Shown: one piece after another, positions 54,844-64,000 of the stretch
Position numbering within the stretch: the stretch's first letter is position 1
Layout of the letters: each line of letters starts with the position of its first letter
DNA from: Zygaena filipendulae
Lineage: Eukaryota; Arthropoda; Insecta; Lepidoptera; Zygaenidae
DNA: 64,000 bases
Assembly: GCA_907165275.2 (NCBI GenBank)
Contig: OU015654.1
Location: 2,621,501-2,685,500, forward strand
Reading direction: 5' to 3'
Made by a program: the position numbers and the translations under genes
The notes under the pieces: generated by a model
Told to the model about the DNA's origin: nothing
Databases searched by the model: none
The model's input: only the letters and a program-made list of their open reading frames with translations

Positions 54844-54963
54844 AGATTTTTAAAAACCCTTTTTTTGTGGTTGGTTACTCTTCGTTTAACGTCCCCTGTC
54901 AGTTTTTGTTAAAAATATTCAATGTACAGAATCGCGGATTCTACTCTTTTATTATAGTTTAGA
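54634..54963 (-). mobile_element. Helitron-like element, long subtype
   Basis: AACTAGCTGTGCCCCGCGG start, CCTATATGTAGCTCCAGGC, an expanded (CAGA)n at about 54804-54842, TGTGGTTGGTTACTCTTCG, TTTATTATAGTTTAGA end, followed by (GATA)n to 54981. Confidence 0.85.
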
Positions 54964-55394
54964 TAGATAGATAGATAGATAAGTAAGGATTTTCAGTTTT
55001 GCTAACTTTTCGTTAAGCTTCGCCTTAATTGGTTAGCAACCTGCAAGTTAACTTTTACTCTCGGATTCGCGTGCGTGTGTCTTTGTTTAGCTAACATCCG
55101 TTTGAAATAGATATTAACAAAATAGGTAAATTATTTATGATTATAAGAAGTCTATTAATGATGGAATTCTTAGTACCTAGTTGAATTTTTTTGTTGTTTT
55201 TTGCTGTTGATAGTTTTAATAATGTTGGTGGAATACAACATTTTTTAAACATAGGCACTCACAGTAGTTACTGTAGGTACTGCAGTCTTGTCTGTACATA
55301 AGATATGAATGTATTATGCGAGTACATTGATTACAATCTATTTTATACAAAACTATCTCTTCTCCCGCCAAAATTTATCTCAGATCATTTCGAT

Positions 55395-55515
55395 TACTCA
55401 AAGGTTGACTGGAAGAAATCCCCTCGCGGTTCAAGTCCGCCTTTGGGCATAAATTAGCTGCTTGTTTTATTTTTAGCAATTTGTGAAAAATTGTTTATGT
55501 TTAATAAAGTACACA
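55395..55515 (+). repeat. LINE 3' UTR fragment
   Basis: AGGTTGACTGGAAGAAATCC, GTTCAAGTCCGCCTTTGGGC, then TTTAGCAATTTGTGAAAAAT and AATAAAG with an (AAAC)n end. This resembles the 3' terminal region of a common lepidopteran non-LTR element. Confidence 0.5.
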
Positions 55516-55711
55516 AACAAAACAAACAAACGTTTGGGTTTAGCCTCAGACCAAATAAAAACTAAAGACGGAACGCGTAGAACAAACAAGTGAAGCCAGG
55601 AAAAAGACACCATCGGCATCGCCGTGTACGTACATAGACAGACACTTACAAGAAAAAGACACCATAAATCCTAAGTAAACTTTGCAAATCCATACACTTT
55701 TATAAGGGTAT

Positions 55712-55938
55712 AGCCCCATTTGTAACTTTTGTTTCTATAATTTTTCGGTTACAATCTAAATATGGTGGTTTTGCGATCACAATGTGCACGTTTTGACACC
55801 TAGAATATCTAGCAATCAACCAAATTAAACATACTTCAAAAGTTGAAGCTGCCTAAACATGATTGACTAATCACAAAATCGCTATTTTTCTGATTGAAAC
55901 TAAAATATGATAGCAACATAAGTTACATAATTGCCCTG
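55712..55938. mobile_element. GTAACTTTTGT TIR element, copy 3
   Basis: TTGTAACTTTTGTTTCTATA at the left and AGCAACATAAGTTACATAAT plus GCCC at the right. Interior TTTTGCGATCACAATGTGCA as in the other two copies. Confidence 0.7.
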
Positions 55939-55939
55939 C

Positions 55940-56640
55940 TAATCACCACATGCATACGAAACCGGCTTCACTTCGTTGTTCGAGACGTTCCGTCTTTAGT
56001 TTTTATTTGGTCTGAGGGTTTAGCAAAATTTTGGATTTTCCTCGGAAACTGTGGCAGAGGATGAAAAGGTCTCTCTCACCTATCGGTGAAGACTTTTTGG
56101 TAATCGGTTCTGTAATAATATGAAGATTGTTGGTTAATTATGAATCTTCATCAATGAAACATCCATACTATTAAAACGACCATGGAAACGTTTAAAATCG
56201 TGTCTTATTAGTCACAAAGAATTATTACAATCGTCGAAACAAACAAAAAAAAATGCAAATAAATATGAGTAATTAAAATTAACCCTTAAAAATAATACCT
56301 ACTTAGCTAATAAATAGGCATAGATGATGTTGGCAACCGCATTGTCTCTAATGAGTGTAGGTATATTTTAAATGGATAGGCATATAGTTACTTATTTGTT
56401 GTCGTCGTAAGGTTGAACGACTTATTCATACCATTGATCAACTTGTTTACATGTAACTAAAATAAATTAACCAACACTGCTAAATAACAGAGAAAATATA
56501 ATTAAAAAAGTGAATTTACGAGGGTGAATGACCTTTGTACTTAATAAGATATGTCGACGCTCCAGTGGCAATATATAGGAGCGTTGAATGTTGTTTTTTG
56601 CTTCCCCGCTTGTGAATATTTTTTTCTTCATCAAAATTAT
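55940..56640. other. Intergenic, no gene recognised
   Basis: AT-rich spacer downstream of catalase-like gene 3. Confidence 0.35.
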
Positions 56641-56641
56641 T

Positions 56642-56647
56642 TTTATT
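56642..56647 (-). terminator. Possible poly(A) signal of catalase-like gene 3
   Basis: AATAAA on the minus strand about 133 bp past the stop codon, within an A-rich (minus strand) context. Confidence 0.4.
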
Positions 56648-56779
56648 TTTTGTTTTTAAGATATTTGTGACGAAAATCGGATACTAAATACCGCCCTCCT
56701 TCAATAAATCACTCGTCTTAAACTTACACCCATTATCACTTACGGTTCTGTCTTTGACAAAACCTTCCTAAAATACCAT

Positions 56780-58204
56780 TTACTGAATACTTTGTGTCGC
56801 ATTTGCCATCAACCCCTTTTCTACTCTAGCGCATAAATCGGAATTGATTTTATTGAACAGTTTAATCGCTCTGTCCTGGATAAACGGTGCTGTAGTGCGT
56901 AAACTTTGCAGTACATTGCTCACTAATGCAGTTCTTTCTGCCTCGGACAATTGATACGTGTAAAAGTTGGATACTTGTTCAAAGTTTAACGAAGTGTCCT
57001 GGTGAATCTTGAGCAACTCTGGTCGACTCTTGTCCACATAAGCTTCAGGTCCGTTGAAGGAATTCGGATAGTAATTAGGAGCGTCTTCCATGTTCGCCTT
57101 TACTGGTGGCCTACCATCACGATCGTAATTGACCACTTTAAACGGGCATTGATTCACAGGGATTTTATTGAAATTTGCTCCCAACCGATAGCGTTGAGTG
57201 TCTTTATACGATAGACGACGAGCTTCAAACATTTTGTCCGGGCTGCCGAGTATTCCCGGTATTAAATTGGAAGGACAAAATGCTAATTGTTCAATTTCAG
57301 CAAAATGATTTTTAGCCTTTTTATTCAAAACTAACTTTCCCAAAGGTTGTAATGGATACTTATCTAAGGGCAGCTCCTTTGTAATATCAAACACGTCAAA
57401 ATCTGCATTTTTTACATCTTCTAATGTCAAAACTTGAATACTCGCATTCCAGGTGGGAAAGTTTCCTTCACTTATTGCATTATACAGGTCTCTATTAGCA
57501 TAATCAGGATCTTCTCCCGCTATTTTCTTAGCGTCATCAGCACTTAAATTTTTGATTCCAGCTTCAGGATGAAAATGAAATCTGACATAGTATGACTTTC
57601 CAAGGTCGTTATAAAATTGATATGTATGTACACCAAAACCAGGCATATGACGGAAACTAAGTGGTGTACCTCTCTGTGAGAATCTGTACAGCAACAAGAA
57701 CAATGATTCAGGACGTAGTGTGAAGAAATCCCAAACCATGTTTTGGTCGAATAAATTTGTTGCGGGATTTTTCTTTTGTACGTGAACGAACGAAGGAAAA
57801 AGTATTGGGTCCTTGATTGCAAAGACTGGAGCATTGAGGCCAACGATGTCGAAGTTTCCTTCTTCGGTGTAAAATTTGACTGCGAATCCTCTTACGTCTC
57901 TGGCAACATCTGCACCGCCATTTTCAGCAGCGACGAGTGAGAATCTTACCGCCACTGGTACCTTTTTTCCCACTTTACTAAACAACTTGGCTTTGCAAAT
58001 ATTTGAAATATCGTGGGTCACTTCAAAATAGCCAAAAGCGCCAGCGCCCCTCGCATGGACCACGCGCTCTGGGATCCTTTCACGAGAAAAATGAGTTATG
58101 CTATCCATAAAAAATTCGTTATCAATTAGATTACTGTTGAGCGCGCTGGTGTCCCTCTGTTCTACTGGGGCTCCGTCGTTAGTTCTTAAAAAACCAATAG
58201 GTTC
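56780..58204 (-). CDS. Catalase-like protein 3, exon 2 (5' exon not found)
   Basis: 474 codons from the acceptor TTTTCCAG/GAACCTATTG at 58204, the same intron position and phase as genes 1 and 2. Encodes EPIGFLRTNDGAP and then the complete catalase domain. Kept: RERIPERVVH (Arg72, His75), VRFS, Asp128, Arg203, ARRLSYKDTQRYR (Arg354, Tyr358, Arg365). Changed: Asn148 to Leu (VGLNAP), Thr150 to Ala, Phe154 to Ala, His194 to Phe, Lys237 to His, Trp303 to Leu, His305 to Leu. Ends QSIQ, without a peroxisomal signal; NAT sequon near the end. No signal-peptide exon matching the other two was found up to 64000, so intron 1 is long, exon 1 has diverged, or this copy lost its 5' end. Using the internal ATG (58108) would give 442 aa without the arm. 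Confidence 0.93.
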   Translation of the reverse strand, partial: EPIGFLRTNDGAPVEQRDTSALNSNLIDNEFFMDSITHFSRERIPERVVHARGAGAFGYFEVTHDISNICKAKLFSKVGKKVPVAVRFSLVAAENGGADVARDVRGFAVKFYTEEGNFDIVGLNAPVFAIKDPILFPSFVHVQKKNPATNLFDQNMVWDFFTLRPESLFLLLYRFSQRGTPLSFRHMPGFGVHTYQFYNDLGKSYYVRFHFHPEAGIKNLSADDAKKIAGEDPDYANRDLYNAISEGNFPTWNASIQVLTLEDVKNADFDVFDITKELPLDKYPLQPLGKLVLNKKAKNHFAEIEQLAFCPSNLIPGILGSPDKMFEARRLSYKDTQRYRLGANFNKIPVNQCPFKVVNYDRDGRPPVKANMEDAPNYYPNSFNGPEAYVDKSRPELLKIHQDTSLNFEQVSNFYTYQLSEAERTALVSNVLQSLRTTAPFIQDRAIKLFNKINSDLCARVEKGLMANATQSIQ

Positions 58205-58286
58205 CTGGAAAATAACAAATGTTTTACTTTTAGGAATTTATTTAGTAGCTACATGAAAAAACTGTATATACCTACCCACTATTATG

Positions 58287-58350
58287 TAGTATTATTATTT
58301 ATTTATTTATTTATTTAAAGAACTTTATTGCACATTTATGTACAAAAGGC
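58287..58350 (+). repeat. (TTTA)n plus LINE-like tail
   Basis: (TTTA)n followed by AAGAACTTTATTGCACATTT, resembling the tail seen within the element at 36130-36333. Lies immediately before the probable LTR. Confidence 0.45.
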
Positions 58351-58351
58351 G

Positions 58352-58587
58352 TGTTAGCGATTCATATTTTGTATAAAGTCTAGAGGAGTGATGGCCACAT
58401 CACATCCCTCTTGACAGGTGACATAAAACGTCATGTGACGCGTATTTGGGGTGGAAGCCGTCAACGGTGAGTGAGATCGGCATTATCGTTTGTGGAATTG
58501 GCGCGAGGGCACGCACGCGCGCATTTACTTTGTGATACAGTAAATAAAACAGTTGCTTAATGTATTAATCGAGTATCATTTCTAACA
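58352..58587 (+). mobile_element. Probable LTR (single) with adjacent PBS-like sequence
   Basis: 236 bp beginning TGTTAGCG and ending TTTCTAACA, i.e. TGTTAG/CTAACA inverted termini as in retroviral-type LTRs. An AATAAA lies at about 58543. The bases just after (GTTCAGAAGTGGGATAAAG) could be a primer binding site and start of an internal region, but no gag/pol or second LTR is seen. Lies upstream of exon 2 of catalase-like gene 3, probably in its first intron. Confidence 0.5.
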
Positions 58588-58759
58588 GTTCAGAAGTGGG
58601 ATAAAGAAACCAAACACCCATGGCCAGGACTAAGGCGCTCCGGTGCATCACACCAGGCGCCAGGCGCAGACCGGGTAAGCGACGGTGCTGCCCTGTGCAT
58701 ATTCTCAAGGTGCGGCCTGACGACGAAACATAAGACCAGAAAACCAAGTTCAATCTGGT

Positions 58760-60098
58760 ATGTACTTACCTAGTGTCTTCGTTTAATGCTGAAAGCGAGA
58801 AGATACAGCGGTATCTACTGAATATGTGAACGCTGGATGAGTCTTTGTTTAGCATACAACACGCAACATTATGCATAGTTTAATATATTGATATACATAT
58901 AACGGTATTTACAGAATACGTAAAGGCTGGTTTATTTCTTCTTTTAGTTGTCATACAAAATAAGTTTCAGACATTATATAGTTAAAATTTATATCTACCC
59001 ACATAGCAGTGTTTACTGATATAAAGGTTGTAATTTTCCCTTTTCTGAAAGCCATGGTGCAAGTTTACCCACCTAGGTAGGTGTGTAAAAAAGAAAAAAA
59101 AAGTAACTAATGTTTATCACGAAAGGTGTAACAACACCATGGACCAATTAATTAATTAGTTCAATTGATCCATGAACAACACGAAAGTTAGCTGAGTTGC
59201 ATAGTTTTTCTTTTGTCTCATAGGATCTCCTATGCAAGTTAATAGTTCCCAGCTCTGATATCAAGTTAGTTAGCATGCCTACCTACTATTTGAATGAAGT
59301 ATCTAATAATCATGCAAACAGACAAAGCTTCATTGAATCATTTAGTATAAATCTGTGGATGCAGTAATGTTATTTTGATTAAAGAATTATCTAATCTTAC
59401 AGTCTAGTGGGTAATAATATTGTACCTACCTGTGCTTTAGAAATAATCTCTTATGATTTTTCTTATGATAAAAGACTAATATTAGTGACTACCTTCAAAT
59501 AAAAAAAAAAATAGAACATCAATTTTGTGACCGAAGTATTCACTCATAATTTATTACAGTGCCTTTCCTAAGTTTCTTGTATGAGGGGATTGCTTCTATC
59601 TGAAGTCGAGATCTAACTTTAGCTGTGGTTAACCTTAATTAGAAAAAGAAATTTGGTAATTCTTTCAACTTCAAAACTAGCCAAATTTTGAAAACGTGCA
59701 GCTACCTAAACAGCTTAGTAAAGAGTCAATCAGTAGCAAATATCGCTTAGTGACTAGGGTTGTAACACCGTAGTAGGGGCTTGAGTTTTATCCCTAGGAG
59801 ATGTAGCAAGACTTTCAGAAATAGCAGTAAAAAAATGAGACTAGCAAGCAAAACTAGGTAAATTCAAAAGAAAATCATCAAAGCTTTGAGATACTCCGCG
59901 GTTTCACCCACGTTAATTTGAGGAAAACCCTACAAAATATATTTATTTAGGGACGACAGTTTTGATGTGTATGGTTCTAAATCTAGAATAGAAGTCCGTC
60001 AAAACCATAATGAAAATACAAATCAGAATATACAGTTTGAAATTTATAAAAATAATTACATTAGAATACAAAATATTATAACAGTTACAATAAGTATA
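58760..60098. other. No gene recognised (possible intron 1 of gene 3)
   Basis: AT-rich. A Helitron 3' remnant at about 59893-59925 (CTCCGCGGTTTCACCCACG). No signal-peptide-like exon with a matching phase-0 donor was found. Confidence 0.35.
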
Positions 60099-60316
60099 GG
60101 CCATAGATAAGCAATGGTGCGTTACCTAAACTGGCGAAAGTTTGAGTAAATTGTATCTTAAAATTGTAGCATTTTTTTTGTAGCAATTCTTTTGTGTTTA
60201 ATATTTTGATGGTATTTGAACAATGTAATAAGGTAAACACATAATTGAAAAACATTCTATAACTCTTGATAAAGCGTCTTGTATCAATAACTTAATTGTG
60301 TTGGTTATCGTGGGCC
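60099..60316. mobile_element. TGGACGCAG-family MITE, diverged copy 3
   Basis: CATAGATAAGCAATGGTGCG at the left; the body GAACAATGTAATAAGGTAAA and ACATAATTGAAAAACATT is the inverse of the 12.6 and 32.7 kb copies. Right end TTATCGTGGGCCA. Confidence 0.6.
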
Positions 60317-60489
60317 AATTGTAACATAAAGTTACCTTATAACATCAGCTATCCACCTGTAACAAATGTTTGAACTTGCTTCGGTGTACCTGCCTCAAAG
60401 ATTATTCGGAGCACAAAGATTTAAAAATCATCTTCTATTAAAACGTAATGACCATAATACATCATGCATCTGGTAGAAAGCTGTTTGAC

Positions 60490-60920
60490 ACTAACTGTGT
60501 CCGGTTTCACTTGTGCGAAACTCGTTTTGTAAAAAGATTCCTTTTCTTGACGCCCATTTAAATGGATTAAATCCCTTATGTTACTTCAAGCTAAGCTTGA
60601 TTTACCTGCGGAAACCGCGTGGTAATCCGTTCATTAGTTTCGAAGGTTAGCGTGAACGGACACGCAGATTCTACTCTTTTATTGTGTTGCCTTTATGTTG
60701 CTTCAAGCTGAGCTTGATTTACCCGTGAAGACCGCATGGTAAGCCGTTCATTAGTTTCGAAGGTTAGCGTGAACGAACACGTAGATTCTACTCTTTTATT
60801 GTGTTGCCTTTATGTTGCTTCAAGCTAAGCTTGATTTACCTGCGAAAACCGCATGTTAATCCGTTCATTAGTTTCGAAGATTAGCATGTACGGACACGCA
60901 GATTCTAATCTAGATAATAA
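60490..60920 (-). repeat. Helitron-like element with 117-bp tandem triplication
   Basis: A long-subtype Helitron piece (GGTTTCACTTGTGCGAAAC onward) in which a 117-bp unit is repeated three times. Units start at TTATGTT(A/G)CTTCAAGCT at 60576, 60693 and 60810, an exact 117-bp spacing. Each contains GTTCATTAGTTTCGAAG and ends CAGATTCTA. Confidence 0.85.
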
Positions 60921-63345
60921 TTAGATTCTAATTAGTGTCGATAGATTACAAACAGACACTTCAATATTATTTAACTGCAAAAATGTAGGTAAAACAGAAA
61001 ATTAATAACGCAGGAAAGTAATTTTATGGTGATTACTGAATCGATGGTTTAGTAAATCAGAGAAATAATACAATACCTAATACTAAAGAAAGGTATAGTT
61101 TAAAATTGAATAAGTACACTAAAACACGACATAGAAGACTAAATAAGTCCCGTGAAAAAAAAAAAAAATCTCTAAAATAAAGTATAAAATAGAGATACTA
61201 CCAGGGTTTCTTAACCTTTATAATTCATATGATCTGAATAGGGCGTCATCACCAATGTAGTCGTTGATTGACTAACATTCAATAAAGGTTATGATATATC
61301 CATTCGTTGTTTTAATGCATTGACCAAACGTCAATATCGAGGTTTAGAATGTAAACTTACAATAATCGTACATGTACTAGTATAGATTATTGAAAGCCGC
61401 AGGTAGGTACCGAAAAACGCGTGTCGAGTTAATCTTCGTTATTTCAGTCACCTATGTATTTTGAACTCATCTATTTTGTACTCCGAGCTGGTGGTTTTGT
61501 AGATAATTAACCGTAACCATGTTTGAGTAGGGATCAGTGTAGTATTATCGTTGGCGTTTCGCCAGAATTGAAGAAAAAGAAGAAAATATTGTCATTTTAT
61601 GTGCAATAAAGGATTAAATAGTAATAATATTAATAATGATATAGTATAACTTCAGTACACCACTTAGATTCACAACGAGGATTACTTAAACCAAAAAGGA
61701 CCTACATAATAGTGGATTCCCTAATAGAGTAGTCTGAACTCTCTCAGTTTTTTTTTTAAAAAAATCGCCCAGTGTTCCGTTTTCACTCAATGTGATAAAG
61801 GTATTAGAATGTTGTGTTGATGCAAAAGATATCATGTTAGTATCACTTTGCCGAGTCGGCAATGGAAGGCACACTCTTATAAACAATTAATTTGTCAATC
61901 ATTATAACAGTAATTTCCAGAATAAATCCAAGTATATTCTCATAGTGACAAGAACTAACAGTAAATTGATAATATATATCGTATACTTCAATTACCCATA
62001 ATATGAATATTGTGGAGGACCAAGTAGACCCCCTGTCTAATAATCACCCTTTTAATATCCATGCTATTCTTCTTCGACTACAGCTCTGTTAGAGTATTGC
62101 GCTAAGGTGAAGAATATTTGTTTATCATGAAGAATGGTATGGTATTAGTATGGTGTTCAATAAATTACAAACAGAACGAAGAGAGTCCTAACCAATATTT
62201 AGTAAACTAGGTACCTATCCTTGAAATATGACAAAATAAGTTATCGGCTTTAGCAATCTTCGACCATATTCCACAACTTTATAGAATATCATGGCATAGA
62301 TATTAGGGATAATGTTTTAGAGAAACTATTTAAGACAGTAAACAATACTAAAATAAATTCAAAGGACTTTGAGCTTACCCTAGTAAAACTTATCTTCGCA
62401 AAGTGTTAATTATCCAAGATAGATAGATACACATCACACCAGTAAGTGACATTAAGATATGTTAAATAAACTGAATGAGACAAAGCCTTGTAATAATGTA
62501 ATAGATAATACCAAATATAAAATATAAGAGTTGATCAGGGCTTAATTGCATCAGTATGATACCTTGTGTGTTTACGATTTACTAGCAAAATAACGTAGTT
62601 GCCCTGTTGAGCACCCTGTATCTTGTAAGGGCCTCCCTTAGTGAAAAATTTATAGACATGAACGACTACATAATCTACGATGCCTCTTTGGATAAATCAT
62701 GTCACTGGATTTCGTAGAAAATCGAAAATCGTAGTATCGTTAGATCTATCTTGACTATCAAAGATATTTTGTATAGCTGTTTTACGGCTAAAACGCATTC
62801 CGCTTAGCAGAACGCGAACATAGTCATGTTATGTAACATTAGTAGAAACTAATAGTACTTACAAAGAAGCGTAGAAAAGTAGACTTAAGCAAACGGGTAA
62901 CTTTGGACCTATTTTCTTCGTAATGGTGAATTTTAGTAAAAAGAAAATACGTCTTCATTATTCAGTCTCATAAGACACAGAGAAAATAGTATGATAACTA
63001 GCGACCATGTAGGCGGTGTAGGCGCATTACGGTCGCAACGAAGCAATTACTCTAACTTTCCCGAAACTCCCCTTGCTGGCACCTCGAATGTATTTCCCAC
63101 AATATTTCCAAAACTGAAATTTTGAAACAGTGACTGGGTAGAAAAGTGACCGAACGGCGGCGTTCTACCTACATTCATTATGCCAGTAAATGTATTTGTG
63201 CACTATGGTCTTGTGCACGGGAGTCACCCGGCGATACTAGTTTTCATCCTAAACTGAGTTGTTGCCTCTTCTATCTATTCTGTGGTAAAAGGTTTGCGGT
63301 CAGAATTTAACAACTCTGTCGAGTTATTGAATTGCAATAATAATC
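60921..63345. other. No gene recognised (possible intron 1 of gene 3)
   Basis: AT-rich. A GTTGCCCTGTTGAGC stretch at about 62598 resembles one terminus of the GTAACTTTTGT elements. A minus-strand ATG frame before a donor-like GTAAGT at about 62860 was considered and not accepted. Confidence 0.35.
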
Positions 63346-63545
63346 CCTTAATATCTGGGTCACCGAGCTTCGCTCGTTGTGTATAGCGCCATCTGTTTTT
63401 AAGTAGAAAACAAACACTCATATTTCATTGCCTGAAAACACGGATGAAGCGACGCTTTCAAAAATGAAACCTAGCTAGATTGATTAATCGCCCCCGAAAC
63501 CCCCGGCATACTAAATTTCATAAAAATTGTTGGAGCAGTAGTAAC
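63346..63545 (+). repeat. Dispersed repeat (GAGCTTCGCTCG type)
   Basis: GGGTCACCGAGCTTCGCTCG, TATAGCGCCATCTGTTTTTA, AATGAAACCTAGCTAGATTG, CGCCCCCGAAACCCCCGGCA, TTCATAAAAATTGTTGGAGC. The phrase set is typical of a lepidopteran dispersed repeat. Confidence 0.5.
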
Positions 63546-64000
63546 AGTAATAAAATTGAAGAGTTTGTTGTGAACAGATTCTTGAAGTAGGTACTTTTCA
63601 CAAGTAGAACTATTTAAGTTATTTAATTTACTGATAGCGTAAATTGAGGCAACGAGCCAATGAACTGGTTTATTTATTTATTTATTTGTTTAAGTACACA
63701 AAACAGATTGTAGTCATTACGATTTTTACTTATTGTAGTGTATTATTATATGTTCCGACCACAAACCAGAGATATGCATACCTAGAAAGACTAAAAATAT
63801 CGAGCGAAGTACAAAGTAATATTTAAATTTATTTTGATATTTATGGATCTCAGAAAAATAGAACCACAATTAGCAAGTGCGACGGAGGTAGTCGTTGATA
63901 TTTTTTAAGTATACCCTAAAATTACAATTAAAACGTCCACATCTGCACCTTTAGCGACGAGCTCATTATATTGGCGACACATCCGTACAACTGGATTGTA
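63546..64000. other. No gene recognised
   Basis: Contains a short (TTTA)n run at about 63669-63686; a 60-codon frame here is unsupported. Confidence 0.35.

Noticed and set aside
58565..58753. Minus frame with MHRSALVLAMGVWFL as possible exon 1 of catalase-3
   Set aside because: Hydrophobic start, but no catalase N-terminal motif, no phase-0 donor after it, and the region looks like LTR-internal sequence.
62860..62960. Short minus frame (MKTYFLFTKIHHYEEN...) before a GTAAGT donor as catalase-3 exon 1
   Set aside because: No cleavable signal peptide pattern and no AAQQ-x-L-x-F arm; similarity to exon 1 of the other genes is absent.

Overview
The window reads as intergenic and intronic DNA from a lepidopteran (moth or butterfly) nuclear genome. 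It is AT-rich, full of GTAGGTA-type runs, and packed with short non-autonomous transposons. The most frequent are Helitron-like elements whose 3' end is a CCGCGG-stem hairpin followed by CAGCTAGT and whose 5' end is TCCTTACTAATATTATAAA. tRNA-derived SINEs, RTE-type LINE tails with short-repeat 3' ends, hAT-like MITEs and foldback MITEs are also present. There are no bacterial operons, rRNA genes or CRISPR arrays.

The clear protein-coding content is a tandem, same-strand (minus) cluster of three catalase-family genes at 44.9-58.2 kb. In each, one long exon encodes the entire catalase domain. For the first two genes I also found a short upstream exon, not visible as a long ORF, that encodes a hydrophobic signal peptide and the N-terminal arm. 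The reconstructed proteins are 516 aa (44883-46325 joined to 48600-48707) and 529 aa (49840-51312 joined to 51721-51837). The third has at least 474 aa (56780-58204) and its first exon is not recognised in the window. All three keep the distal His, the proximal Tyr/Arg haem motif and several haem-pocket residues. All three replace the distal catalytic Asn (human Asn148) with Phe or Leu, have lost most NADPH-contact residues, and lack a peroxisomal C-terminal signal. They look like secreted, diverged catalase-like haem proteins produced by tandem duplication, with the second and third copies most alike.

Two weaker gene candidates lie elsewhere. One is a phase-consistent two-exon 3' gene end with a nearby AATAAA at 15.85-16.2 kb (+). 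The other is a GC-rich, splice-site-bounded segment at 41.84-42.30 kb (+) holding a 91-codon ORF with a signal-peptide-like start and a tetrabasic site.

Layout: 1-1.4 kb, GC-richer unassigned DNA; 1.4-15.7 kb, Helitrons, TIR MITEs and SINE pieces; 15.8-16.2 kb, small gene candidate; 16.2-37.5 kb, repeats, including a 1.06-kb Helitron array with a nested LINE insertion and two hAT-like elements; 37.6-38.1 kb, a long inverted repeat with 168-bp identical arms; 39.0-39.3 kb, a copia gag fragment; 41.3-42.3 kb, an inverted duplication and the GC-rich exon candidate; 44.9-58.2 kb, the catalase cluster with repeats in its introns and spacers; 58.3-64 kb, a probable LTR, a 117-bp tandem triplication and other repeats, likely including intron 1 of the third catalase gene.
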